DNA of 64,000 nt from positions 1-64,000 of the forward strand of contig NZ_DATMFT010000023.1 of NCBI RefSeq assembly GCF_035556095.1. The letters are read 5' to 3'. This document shows positions 44,272 through 52,720 of the stretch, in pieces. The position numbers were made by a program, and so were the translations under genes. The notes beneath the pieces were generated by a model. The model worked only from the letters and a program-made list of their open reading frames with translations. It made no database searches and was not told where the DNA came from. Position 1 is the first letter of the stretch, and every line of letters starts with the position of its first letter. The stretch comes from Parapedobacter sp035556095 (GTDB lineage: Bacteria; Bacteroidota; Bacteroidia; Sphingobacteriales; Sphingobacteriaceae).

Positions 44272-47200
44272 ATGATAAATTATGATTTTTCCCGATTCGG
44301 GAAGAAGAAGATGCCCCTTGGTATCGAACAATTACTTCGAATCATGAGATTGACCTCACTATTGCTTTTGACCGTTTGCCTGCACTTGAGTGCGGCAACG
44401 CGATCGCAAACCGTTTCTTTAAATGTGAAGAACCAACCGATCGGAAAGGTATTTCAGGCTATCGAAACGCAGACCAACCTGATGGTGATATCCAACGATC
44501 GGTTAGTAAACCGGTCTACTCCGGTCTCTATCCACGTAAACGACATGTCGCTGGCCCAGGCATTAGACATGTTATTAAAACCGGTTTCGTTGACCTACAA
44601 AATTACAGAAAACACCATCGTAGTCACCGAGCAGCCAGTTGCTTTACCAATTGAGACCATACGCGAGCCGACGGTACCGTTACAGCGCGTAATCCGTGGC
44701 CAAGTTACCGATAACGAAGGGGGACCGTTAGCGGGCGTAACCGTAAGTGTACAGGGGACGGCAACGGCCACAACGACCGATGAAACGGGACATTACCAAA
44801 TCTCTCTCCCTCAAGACGGCACCATACTGATATTTTCGTTGGTGGGATATGAACGGACAGAAGTTGCAATTGGCAACGCCGACAATACCATAAATATTTC
44901 CATGACATCGACGATAAGCGATTTGGACGAAGTGGTTGTCGTGGCATTCGGGACACAGAAAAAAATCTCGGTAACAGGAGCTATTGCGTCGATACAAACC
45001 AAGGAAATCAAACAAAGCCCCGCGGCCAACCTTGCGGTAACATTGGCCGGCAGACTACCTGGCCTCACCGCCTTACAGCGTAGCGGTGAACCCGGGCGTG
45101 ACCACACCGCCCTATTTTTGCGCGGGATGGGAACGTTGAACGCAACCGCACCCATTATTTTGGTGGATGGCGTAGAACGCGAAATGACATATATCGACCC
45201 CAATGAGGTAGAAAGTGTGTCTATTCTTAAAGACGCGTCTTCCACGGCCTTATTCGGCGTCCGTGGGGCGAATGGCGTGATCCTCGTAACCACCAAACGT
45301 GGCGATAGCGGCCGCCCAACCATCGGGCTGACTTATGAGCAGGGCCTGCAGGGCTTCACACGCACGCCATCGGTTTTAAGCGCTTATGAATGGGCGAGCC
45401 TCCGCAACCAAGCGTGGGCAAACGACAACCCCAATGCAAATCCCAACGATCCAGTAAACCAACCCCCGTACTCGGAATATGCGCTCGATCGATTCCTGTA
45501 TCAAGATTATCCAGATGCATATCCGAATACCAACTGGCAGAAAATGTTGTTTAACGACTTCGTGGGCCAGCAACGGTATAATTTAAATATCAGTGGGGGC
45601 GGCGACTATGTGCAATATTTCGTCAACGTAGGCTTCCTTGACCAAGGTGGGCAATGGAAAATAAGCCCTGACGTAACAGAATACGACCCTGCCGGCTACC
45701 TGAAGCGGTATAACTTCCGGTCTAACATCGATGCCAAGCTGAACAAGTCTGGGAGGCTGAGCACCTTTTTGAATGCCGCAGGGTATTTTGAACAGGTTAA
45801 TTCGCCCAATGCCAATACGGATGAGATTTTCAGGAGGACTTATAGCTACTTTCCGGTGGTATTGCCTGGACCGCTGACACCCGACGGGGAGGTGCTCATC
45901 GGACCCGGCAACTATAATGTATCACCATGGGCGCTGATAAACCGCTCGGGCTATCGGAAGGAAACTCGGAACAACATCACCGCATCCTGGGGGCTAAAGC
46001 AGGATCTTGACATGATAACCGATGGCTTGTCTGCCAAATTCATGGCGTCTTTTGACACACGAACGATTTACTCACTCACCGCATCCAAAGAATACCAGCG
46101 GTGGATACAGGTCATCGATCCGAACACTTCAAACCACTTGGGCATGGATAGCGTGGAATACCGGCGGATGTTTCTGGAATTAGAAAACACGCCTTTGAGT
46201 ATCGGCAGCGGCTCCAACTTCCAATCGTTTTTCAACTTCCAATTTACGGCGGATTACCAACGTACATTTAATGAAAAACATGCGGTTACAGGTATGTTGT
46301 TGGCGCAACAGGAAATGCGGGTAATGCCAAATGACCGGCTGCCTTTCAATCTACGGGGGATTTCGTTGCGTGCTATGTATAGTTACGACAACACTTATTT
46401 TGCCGAATTCAACGCGGGTTACAACGGGTCTGAACAGTTCGCTGAAGGCCGCCGGTATGGATTCTTTCCAACGGTGTCTGGCGGATGGGTGGTATCAAAC
46501 GAGCACTTCCTGAAAGACAACGATTACCTCACCCTGCTCAAATTGCGTGCTTCTTATGGCCGGGTAGGTAGTGACCGATTAGGAAGCCGACGCTTCCTCT
46601 ACCTCGATGACATTCAGCGTCAAACTGGCGGCGGCTATAGTGGATCACTGGGTAGGGGCGGCAAAATTGCAGAAAATTACTTAGGCAATCCGCTTATCCA
46701 ATGGGAGGTGGCCGAGAAAACCAACGTGGGTTTGGAACTCGGATTATGGAATGACATCACGCTGATGGTTGATTTATTCAAGGAAAACCGGAACAATATC
46801 TTGATCAACCGCCAAACAATACCGATGGTGTATGGTGTGGAAGCCTCTCGTATGAGCCCGGTTAATATGGGCGTGGTTGAAAACCACGGATATGAAATTG
46901 AACTCAACTATAACAAGCGGATCAACAACGACTGGTCCATCCTTTCCAAACTAAATTATAATTTCGCACGCAACAAAGTCGTCTTCTCGGACGAGCTGCA
47001 ATACCCCGACGATTATGCTTACCGCTACCGCCAAACCGGTTACCGGATCGGGCAAGTCTTTGGCTATCCCTTACGCAGTGGATATTATACCAGCTACGAG
47101 GAAATTGAAGCCGAAGCCCTCAATTATGTAGGCTATACCGTAAGACCGGGCGATTTCAAATACAAAGACACCAATGATGACGGAATGATCGATGAACGCG

Positions 47201-47703
47201 ATATGGTGCCCATCGGCTATTCCGGTATCCCGGAGTACACTTTCGGTGGAGCTTTCAGCATCAACTACCGTGATTTCGACATCTCGTTCCTATTTCAAGG
47301 GATTATGAATGTAACCCAACCGCTATCGGGTTATGGCACAATGAGTATGTATGACTTCCGGGATCGCCACCGTTATGCGTGGACGGCAGAACGCGCCGCC
47401 GCCGGCGAAGAAATACAGTACCCGCGACTAAGTTTAGGAAGCTCCGTAAGCGAGCGGGATGCGAATGCTTTCTTTATCGAAAACCGCAGTTTCGTACGCC
47501 TCAAAAATGCAGAAATAGGATATCGACTACCATCCTCCATATTCAGCCGCATCGGCGCTAAAGAGATTCGGTTTTACGTAAACGGACTTAACCTTATTAC
47601 TTGGGATTGGATGCGTACGAATGATTTCGATCCGGAAGTAAATAACTCGCTAAGCTATCCGGTATACCGGGTGTTTAACGGGGGAGTTAATGTCACTTTT
47701 TAA
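44272..47703 (+). CDS. SusC/RagA-type TonB-dependent transducer with N-terminal STN domain
   Basis: The protein has 1143 residues, about 100 more than the other SusCs here because of an STN (secretin/TonB N-terminal) domain (about 45-120: QPIGKVFQAIETQTNLMVIS). Then come the carboxypeptidase-like domain (IRGQVTDNEGGPLAGVTVSV), TonB-box region (DEVVVVAFGTQKK), plug (IILVDGVEREM, TALFGVRGANGVILVTTKRG) and barrel ending GGVNVTF. The STN domain contacts the FecR anti-sigma, so this protein both imports the glycan product and signals its presence. The long N-terminus before LLLTVCLHLSAA suggests the true start may be ATG44345. Confidence 0.95.
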   Translation: MINYDFSRFGKKKMPLGIEQLLRIMRLTSLLLLTVCLHLSAATRSQTVSLNVKNQPIGKVFQAIETQTNLMVISNDRLVNRSTPVSIHVNDMSLAQALDMLLKPVSLTYKITENTIVVTEQPVALPIETIREPTVPLQRVIRGQVTDNEGGPLAGVTVSVQGTATATTTDETGHYQISLPQDGTILIFSLVGYERTEVAIGNADNTINISMTSTISDLDEVVVVAFGTQKKISVTGAIASIQTKEIKQSPAANLAVTLAGRLPGLTALQRSGEPGRDHTALFLRGMGTLNATAPIILVDGVEREMTYIDPNEVESVSILKDASSTALFGVRGANGVILVTTKRGDSGRPTIGLTYEQGLQGFTRTPSVLSAYEWASLRNQAWANDNPNANPNDPVNQPPYSEYALDRFLYQDYPDAYPNTNWQKMLFNDFVGQQRYNLNISGGGDYVQYFVNVGFLDQGGQWKISPDVTEYDPAGYLKRYNFRSNIDAKLNKSGRLSTFLNAAGYFEQVNSPNANTDEIFRRTYSYFPVVLPGPLTPDGEVLIGPGNYNVSPWALINRSGYRKETRNNITASWGLKQDLDMITDGLSAKFMASFDTRTIYSLTASKEYQRWIQVIDPNTSNHLGMDSVEYRRMFLELENTPLSIGSGSNFQSFFNFQFTADYQRTFNEKHAVTGMLLAQQEMRVMPNDRLPFNLRGISLRAMYSYDNTYFAEFNAGYNGSEQFAEGRRYGFFPTVSGGWVVSNEHFLKDNDYLTLLKLRASYGRVGSDRLGSRRFLYLDDIQRQTGGGYSGSLGRGGKIAENYLGNPLIQWEVAEKTNVGLELGLWNDITLMVDLFKENRNNILINRQTIPMVYGVEASRMSPVNMGVVENHGYEIELNYNKRINNDWSILSKLNYNFARNKVVFSDELQYPDDYAYRYRQTGYRIGQVFGYPLRSGYYTSYEEIEAEALNYVGYTVRPGDFKYKDTNDDGMIDERDMVPIGYSGIPEYTFGGAFSINYRDFDISFLFQGIMNVTQPLSGYGTMSMYDFRDRHRYAWTAERAAAGEEIQYPRLSLGSSVSERDANAFFIENRSFVRLKNAEIGYRLPSSIFSRIGAKEIRFYVNGLNLITWDWMRTNDFDPEVNNSLSYPVYRVFNGGVNVTF

Positions 47704-47724
47704 TTGTTTTTGGAAATAAAAAAG

Positions 47725-49482
47725 ATGAAAACATTACAATATAAACTATGCGTAGTGCTTGCTCTGATAACCCTCGGCTGTCAAAAAGACCCCTTGGATA
47801 TCATGCCTGACGGACGCCTCACATTGGAACAGATCTTTGCCGACGAAATGATGACGTCGGAATATGTGAATACCATCTATGATAACATCAACCCATATGG
47901 TACGGCATATGACTATTTTACGATGCTTGCCGGCTTCTCGGACGAAGCGCACGACAATGACTTCCCACAGGACATGCAACGTGCCCCATCCCGCTGGTAC
48001 AATGGCGAGTTACGACCAAATTGGAACCCCTTGGACATTCAGTTTTCAACGGGTTCTTCAAGTACGGAGTCAAACGGCAACTATTACCGGAAAAACTGGG
48101 CGGGCATTCGCCAAACCAATGTCTTTTTAGCAAATATCAGCAGCACACCATTTGCCAATCCTCAGGTAAAAGCCCGCCTGATCGCCGAGGTGAAGGTATT
48201 ACGGGCTTTTTTCTACTTAGAGCTGATTAAGATGTATGGGGGCATGCCCGTCGTTGACAAACCTTTTGGCGGTGATTTCCAATTTGAGTCACTACCGAGG
48301 CAGTCTTTCCAGGAATGCGTCGACTTTATCAAACAGAATTGCGATGAAGCCATCCTGGAGCGGCACCTGCCCTACCGTATTACAACAGAGCCGGAGCGTG
48401 GGCGCTTTACAAAAGCGGTAGCACATGCCATACGATCACAAGCGTTGCTATTCGCCGCAAGCCCGCTGTGGAACGAGACGGATGACCAAGCGCACTGGGC
48501 TGAGGCTGCGGAAGCAAGCAAAAACTCGCTAGACGAATTGTTGGCTAATAATTACGTTCTCCACAACGATTACGAAGCATATTTTATTAGCCGTACGGAT
48601 ATCAGTGCCAATCCGGCTGACAAGGAAACCATCTTCGAGGTCAAACCGTACCGCGCGCACGAATTCAGCCATCTGATGTTCCGTATGCATGCTATTCCTA
48701 CTTTAGGCGGTGATAAAGCAGGCGTTAGTCCTTCGCAAGAGCTGGTAGATAGCTACGACATGGCAAATGGTGAGCCGGCCATTACGGGCTATTACGATGA
48801 AGATCACCTCTACCCCATCATCAATACCACTTCGGGCTATGACGAGTCAAAACCATATGAAAACCGTGACCCCCGATTTTATGCGACCGTGTGGTACAAT
48901 AACGCATACTACGGCGAGATCAATGGCCAGCCCTACTACATCCAGTCCTATCTCGGCGGTGCTGACGGAATCTCCAACATCATGCAACGGACAGGTAACG
49001 GTTACTACCTCCGAAAATTCCGAGATCCAGACCAACTGGACCCGAATACGGGAACCTCGCGGTTTAAGAAGTACCGATTGGGCGAACTGTATCTGAATTA
49101 TGCCGAAGCTGCGAACGAAGCTTTCGGCCCAACCGAAGATGTTTATGACGCCGTCAATGCGATCCGTGACCGTGTAGATATGCCCGCCCTTCCCGCCGGA
49201 ATGAGTAAGGAAGAAATGCGCGAGCGCATCCGGCGTGAGCGCCGCGTCGAACTGGCATTTGAGGAGCATCGGTTTTGGGACGTAAGGCGTTGGAAAATAT
49301 TGAGTAGCACCGATAAATTGACCACCGGCATAGAATGGACAAAATCCGGCAGCAGCTTCACCGGAAAGCGCATCGTAACCGGAAGACGTAAATCGTGGAC
49401 CGACAATCACCTGGTTTTCCCTATCCCATTGAGTGAATTGACCCTAATGCGACTGTGGAATCAAAATCCGGGATGGGAATAA
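47725..49482 (+). CDS. SusD/RagB-family glycan-binding lipoprotein
   Basis: The protein is about 585 residues from the ATG at 47725; the longer frame opens with TTG immediately after the SusC stop. Lipobox ITLGC is followed by QKDPLDIMPDGRLTLEQIF. Typical SusD helices (RLIAEVKVLRAFFYLELIKM) and C-terminal RRERRVELAFEEHRFWDVRRW are present. It forms the surface lid of the adjacent SusC. It starts 21 bp after the SusC stop codon. Confidence 0.95.
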   Translation: MKTLQYKLCVVLALITLGCQKDPLDIMPDGRLTLEQIFADEMMTSEYVNTIYDNINPYGTAYDYFTMLAGFSDEAHDNDFPQDMQRAPSRWYNGELRPNWNPLDIQFSTGSSSTESNGNYYRKNWAGIRQTNVFLANISSTPFANPQVKARLIAEVKVLRAFFYLELIKMYGGMPVVDKPFGGDFQFESLPRQSFQECVDFIKQNCDEAILERHLPYRITTEPERGRFTKAVAHAIRSQALLFAASPLWNETDDQAHWAEAAEASKNSLDELLANNYVLHNDYEAYFISRTDISANPADKETIFEVKPYRAHEFSHLMFRMHAIPTLGGDKAGVSPSQELVDSYDMANGEPAITGYYDEDHLYPIINTTSGYDESKPYENRDPRFYATVWYNNAYYGEINGQPYYIQSYLGGADGISNIMQRTGNGYYLRKFRDPDQLDPNTGTSRFKKYRLGELYLNYAEAANEAFGPTEDVYDAVNAIRDRVDMPALPAGMSKEEMRERIRRERRVELAFEEHRFWDVRRWKILSSTDKLTTGIEWTKSGSSFTGKRIVTGRRKSWTDNHLVFPIPLSELTLMRLWNQNPGWE

Positions 49483-49527
49483 TGTCACGGATGAAAGTGA
49501 ATGAACAATTGAAAATATTCATGAAAA

Positions 49528-50484
49528 ATGAAGACGAACAACTTTAGTATATATCTCTATGCCGCTGTACTACTGGCGAGCGGCTGTAAAGAAGAAGAAT
49601 CTACACCGATAAATACGGCACCAATACCACGTATTCTCGCGTTAGCACCCGCGAATGCTGCAGAAGGCGATACATTATCCATCAACGGCCTCAATTTTTC
49701 GAACAATCCGGAGGAAAACGAAGTCAAATTCGGCCAATCAATCATCGAAGCACTTTCTGTTTCCGATACATTAATCCGGGTAGTTGTGCCCGTGATAGAA
49801 GGCAATATCATTGGTGTATCGGTACGCAGCCGGGGGAAAATTTCAAACAAGCGGAACCTTTCGCTCGTACGTTCAAAAGTATTCGAGGATGATTTTGACC
49901 GGGCTGATGTACCGTCGGTGGGCTCGGCTACCGTCCCTAATCCGCTTGGCGCGGACTGGCAGATTATAAATGGCAAATTTTCGTTAAGTGAAAACCGGCT
50001 TTTCAGTTCGGAAGGCGGATCGGAGTCTTACATGTTCTACCGAAATCCCGATTTAGACATGAAAGTAGGTGACGGCAGCTATTTTGAACTGACAGCAACA
50101 ATGAGCAGCTCTCCCGAATCTTTCGCCGGTATTATTTTCAATGCGCAGAGCGACAACAAACGCTTTTACCTGCTCCGTACCACCAACAACATGTTACAAC
50201 TCTTGAAGACGGGCGAAAATGGGCTTGGCCATTGGGTAAATATCATGGTGAATCAAACGTTTGAAGGGTTTGCGCCAAACACTCCCTACCAGGCGGTCAT
50301 TTCCTCGTCTCAGCCCGGGAACTTCCGTATAAAGGTTACAAATGCGGATACCAACAATATACTCTTCGAGCAAAGCGTAGACGATGCCGACCCTTACCTG
50401 GGTGGATCGCCAGGCGTTTATTACTTTGGACTGGCCAATCCGGTAGCCATCGCATTTGACAATTTCCATTTAGAACTACTATAA
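49528..50484 (+). CDS. Surface lipoprotein with IPT/TIG and laminin-G-like domains
   Basis: The 318-residue lipoprotein (lipobox LASGC) has an IPT/TIG domain (about 32-115: PRILALAPANAAEGDTLSIN) and a C-terminal concanavalin-like sandwich (about 120-317: FEDDFDRADV, then FAGIIFNAQSDNKRFYLLRT). This is the arrangement of a surface glycan-binding protein. It follows SusD directly, the usual place for such accessory proteins. No catalytic residues were recognised. Confidence 0.82.
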   Translation: MKTNNFSIYLYAAVLLASGCKEEESTPINTAPIPRILALAPANAAEGDTLSINGLNFSNNPEENEVKFGQSIIEALSVSDTLIRVVVPVIEGNIIGVSVRSRGKISNKRNLSLVRSKVFEDDFDRADVPSVGSATVPNPLGADWQIINGKFSLSENRLFSSEGGSESYMFYRNPDLDMKVGDGSYFELTATMSSSPESFAGIIFNAQSDNKRFYLLRTTNNMLQLLKTGENGLGHWVNIMVNQTFEGFAPNTPYQAVISSSQPGNFRIKVTNADTNNILFEQSVDDADPYLGGSPGVYYFGLANPVAIAFDNFHLELL

Positions 50485-50493
50485 CATAAAGTC

Positions 50494-51483
50494 ATGACTA
50501 CAGTAAAAAATATGATCACATTTCTGGGAATAACTGGTTGCTGCTTGATCTCATCATGCTCGGCCGGTGGCGACACCGGGGCGCCGACCGGACCAACAAG
50601 CCAAACCCAATACGATACCGTATCGGTTCTTGGAGACCGGGCTTTCGAGCGGGGCCTGCTGTGCAAGCGCGCCGATACGCCATCACCCGGAAATATCTAC
50701 CCTTTTGGTGCCGCAACTGCAGCACCAATATGGGAAATGGCCGAGTGGGGTACAAAATACGAGCTGGAAGAGACCGATAAGACAACGGATAATGATGGCC
50801 GTATCACTTACACCAATGCCGGTAAAGCGATTTCCTTCGCAAAGGATGAAGCAGACGTAAAAGTTGCTATGGATATATTCACATCAACAGAATACGATGC
50901 GCCACGCCAGCAAAACCAAGCATGGCCTCATCTGTTGATTGAGCAATCGTTTCCTGAAAAACCCCTTGTCAAAGATTTAGAAGGACTGGTCTTGAAATTT
51001 GAAGGTCGGCTAACCAAGGCAGAAATGAAAATGGACGCAACTGACTTCAACCCTGGTTTACATACCGCCCAATTCCAGCTCTTTATTACCGTACAGGATT
51101 TAAATCCGAACTCGGCATATTATGGCGACTATTTATGGTTTGGTATTCCATTCTATGACTACCGTTACGAGCAAATCCCACTGTACGCCGCTCAGGACGT
51201 AGGCAAGGGTGATGCGACGGGCAAGTTCATATACAGCGCCGGAAGTACGGATTTTATGGAAGGATCGTTTCAGTCGGGGAATTGGATAACCATCGAAAAA
51301 GATATCTATCCCCTCATTGTGGGTGCTTTAGAACTCGCAAAAGAAAGAGGATACCTAACCGGTTCGTTTTTTGACGATTTCGGGATTTCGGGAATGAACC
51401 TCGGATGGGAGGTGCCCGGCACATTTGACGCCGGTTTCGAATTCAAAGATTTTGATATCTTAGCCGTAACAGAACGTAAATAA
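50494..51483 (+). CDS. Lipoprotein of unknown function
   Basis: The 329-residue protein has lipobox LISSC followed by SAGGDTGAPTGPT. The rest is rich in aromatic and acidic residues with beta-type patterns (AQFQLFITVQDLNPNSAYYG, DYLWFGIPFYDYRYEQIPLY), suggesting a jelly-roll or sandwich fold. I do not recognise the family. It lies 9 bp after the TIG lipoprotein and 6 bp before the SGNH esterase, so it belongs to the locus. It may be a second binding protein or a hydrolase of an undescribed family. Confidence 0.8.
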   Translation: MTTVKNMITFLGITGCCLISSCSAGGDTGAPTGPTSQTQYDTVSVLGDRAFERGLLCKRADTPSPGNIYPFGAATAAPIWEMAEWGTKYELEETDKTTDNDGRITYTNAGKAISFAKDEADVKVAMDIFTSTEYDAPRQQNQAWPHLLIEQSFPEKPLVKDLEGLVLKFEGRLTKAEMKMDATDFNPGLHTAQFQLFITVQDLNPNSAYYGDYLWFGIPFYDYRYEQIPLYAAQDVGKGDATGKFIYSAGSTDFMEGSFQSGNWITIEKDIYPLIVGALELAKERGYLTGSFFDDFGISGMNLGWEVPGTFDAGFEFKDFDILAVTERK

Positions 51484-51489
51484 AATCAC

Positions 51490-52653
51490 ATGTTGTCACA
51501 GAAACTTATTGTAGGTGGTGTATTGGCCACCGCGCTTAGTGCTTCGATTCATCGGGTAACGGCCCAAACCATTGACATTGATACATTGGATAGGCATTGG
51601 CCGGCATATATTGATCTTGACCAATATATGCAACCGTTTTTGACTGCCGACACCATCTACAATGAGTTAGTGATGCCACTAAAAGACGGACATGCTGCAC
51701 CGAGCGGGGGTCTATTGTTTCCCGTACGGTCGGTCCTATCTGTCCGTGACACGTACCTGGGCATCGTATATGAAGAAGGGAAAGACTGGATATGGGAGGG
51801 CCAGCGAATTGTGTTGACAGACTCGTCAAACATCCCGTATTTAGATAACCATGACCTGGTTTACAGTGAGGTAAAAGAGGGAATTTCGCAACCGGGTTTT
51901 ACTCCCGGAACCTATGTGTTATTCAGCGAAGGGGAACTTATACGTTCCAAGCAATTGGCGGTGACCTACGTCCCTGATCGTCGGGGAGGCGAAGCGGCCA
52001 AGCGCCTGCCGCCTGCCACAGACCGGCTACCCCATACTACTGGCAAACTCGGAGCCGGCGACAAGTTACACGTGGTTTTCTGGGGAAACAGCATCGAAAC
52101 CGGCGCGAACAGCAGCGGCTTCCAGCATGTACCCCCGTTTATGCCCAACTGGGCGGAGCTATTTGTTCGCCAGCTTCGCAGGCATTTTGATGCACCAGTA
52201 TCGTATAAAAATCTCGCTGTAGGCGGTAAAATGGCTGCATGGGGACTTGAAAACATCAACCAAGTGATCGCCGAACAACCAGATTTGTTGGTCATCGGTT
52301 TCGGCATGAACGACGGTTCGGCCGGCGTGCCGATCGATGATTTCACCAAACAGATCCAAGCAATTATAGACGCCGTGCGCCACCAGCAACCAACCTGCGA
52401 ATTCATCGTTATCACCCCCATGTTGGCCAATCCGAAAGCTATCCAGAATAAGCTACAGGAAGCTTATCGGCCGGCCTTGTTAGCATTAGCGCATACAGGT
52501 GTGGCGATAGCCGATATGACGTACTGGCATAAATGGTTGCTCGTTCACAAATCTTATCAAGATATGACCGGCAACAACATCAACCATACCAACGACTACT
52601 TGTCCCGCTGGTATGCACAGGTGCTCACGGCATTGTTTATTGAAAACAATTAA
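51490..52653 (+). CDS. Exported SGNH/GDSL-type esterase
   Basis: The 387-residue protein has a signal peptide (to VTAQT), an N-terminal beta domain (about 30-170) and a C-terminal SGNH hydrolase domain. Blocks are VVFWGNSIETGAN with the nucleophile Ser, NLAVGGKMA with Gly, VIGFGMNDGS with Asn, and NNINHTNDYL with the His. It probably removes acyl groups, such as acetyl esters, from the locus glycan or its oligosaccharides. It is the last plus-strand gene of the ECF-controlled locus. Confidence 0.85.
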   Translation: MLSQKLIVGGVLATALSASIHRVTAQTIDIDTLDRHWPAYIDLDQYMQPFLTADTIYNELVMPLKDGHAAPSGGLLFPVRSVLSVRDTYLGIVYEEGKDWIWEGQRIVLTDSSNIPYLDNHDLVYSEVKEGISQPGFTPGTYVLFSEGELIRSKQLAVTYVPDRRGGEAAKRLPPATDRLPHTTGKLGAGDKLHVVFWGNSIETGANSSGFQHVPPFMPNWAELFVRQLRRHFDAPVSYKNLAVGGKMAAWGLENINQVIAEQPDLLVIGFGMNDGSAGVPIDDFTKQIQAIIDAVRHQQPTCEFIVITPMLANPKAIQNKLQEAYRPALLALAHTGVAIADMTYWHKWLLVHKSYQDMTGNNINHTNDYLSRWYAQVLTALFIENN

Positions 52654-52720
52654 CATTGCGCCACGGTTGACTGCCGTCTCCAATTGGCCGGGTTGAAGGT
52701 GTTGACGTCACAAAATAAAT

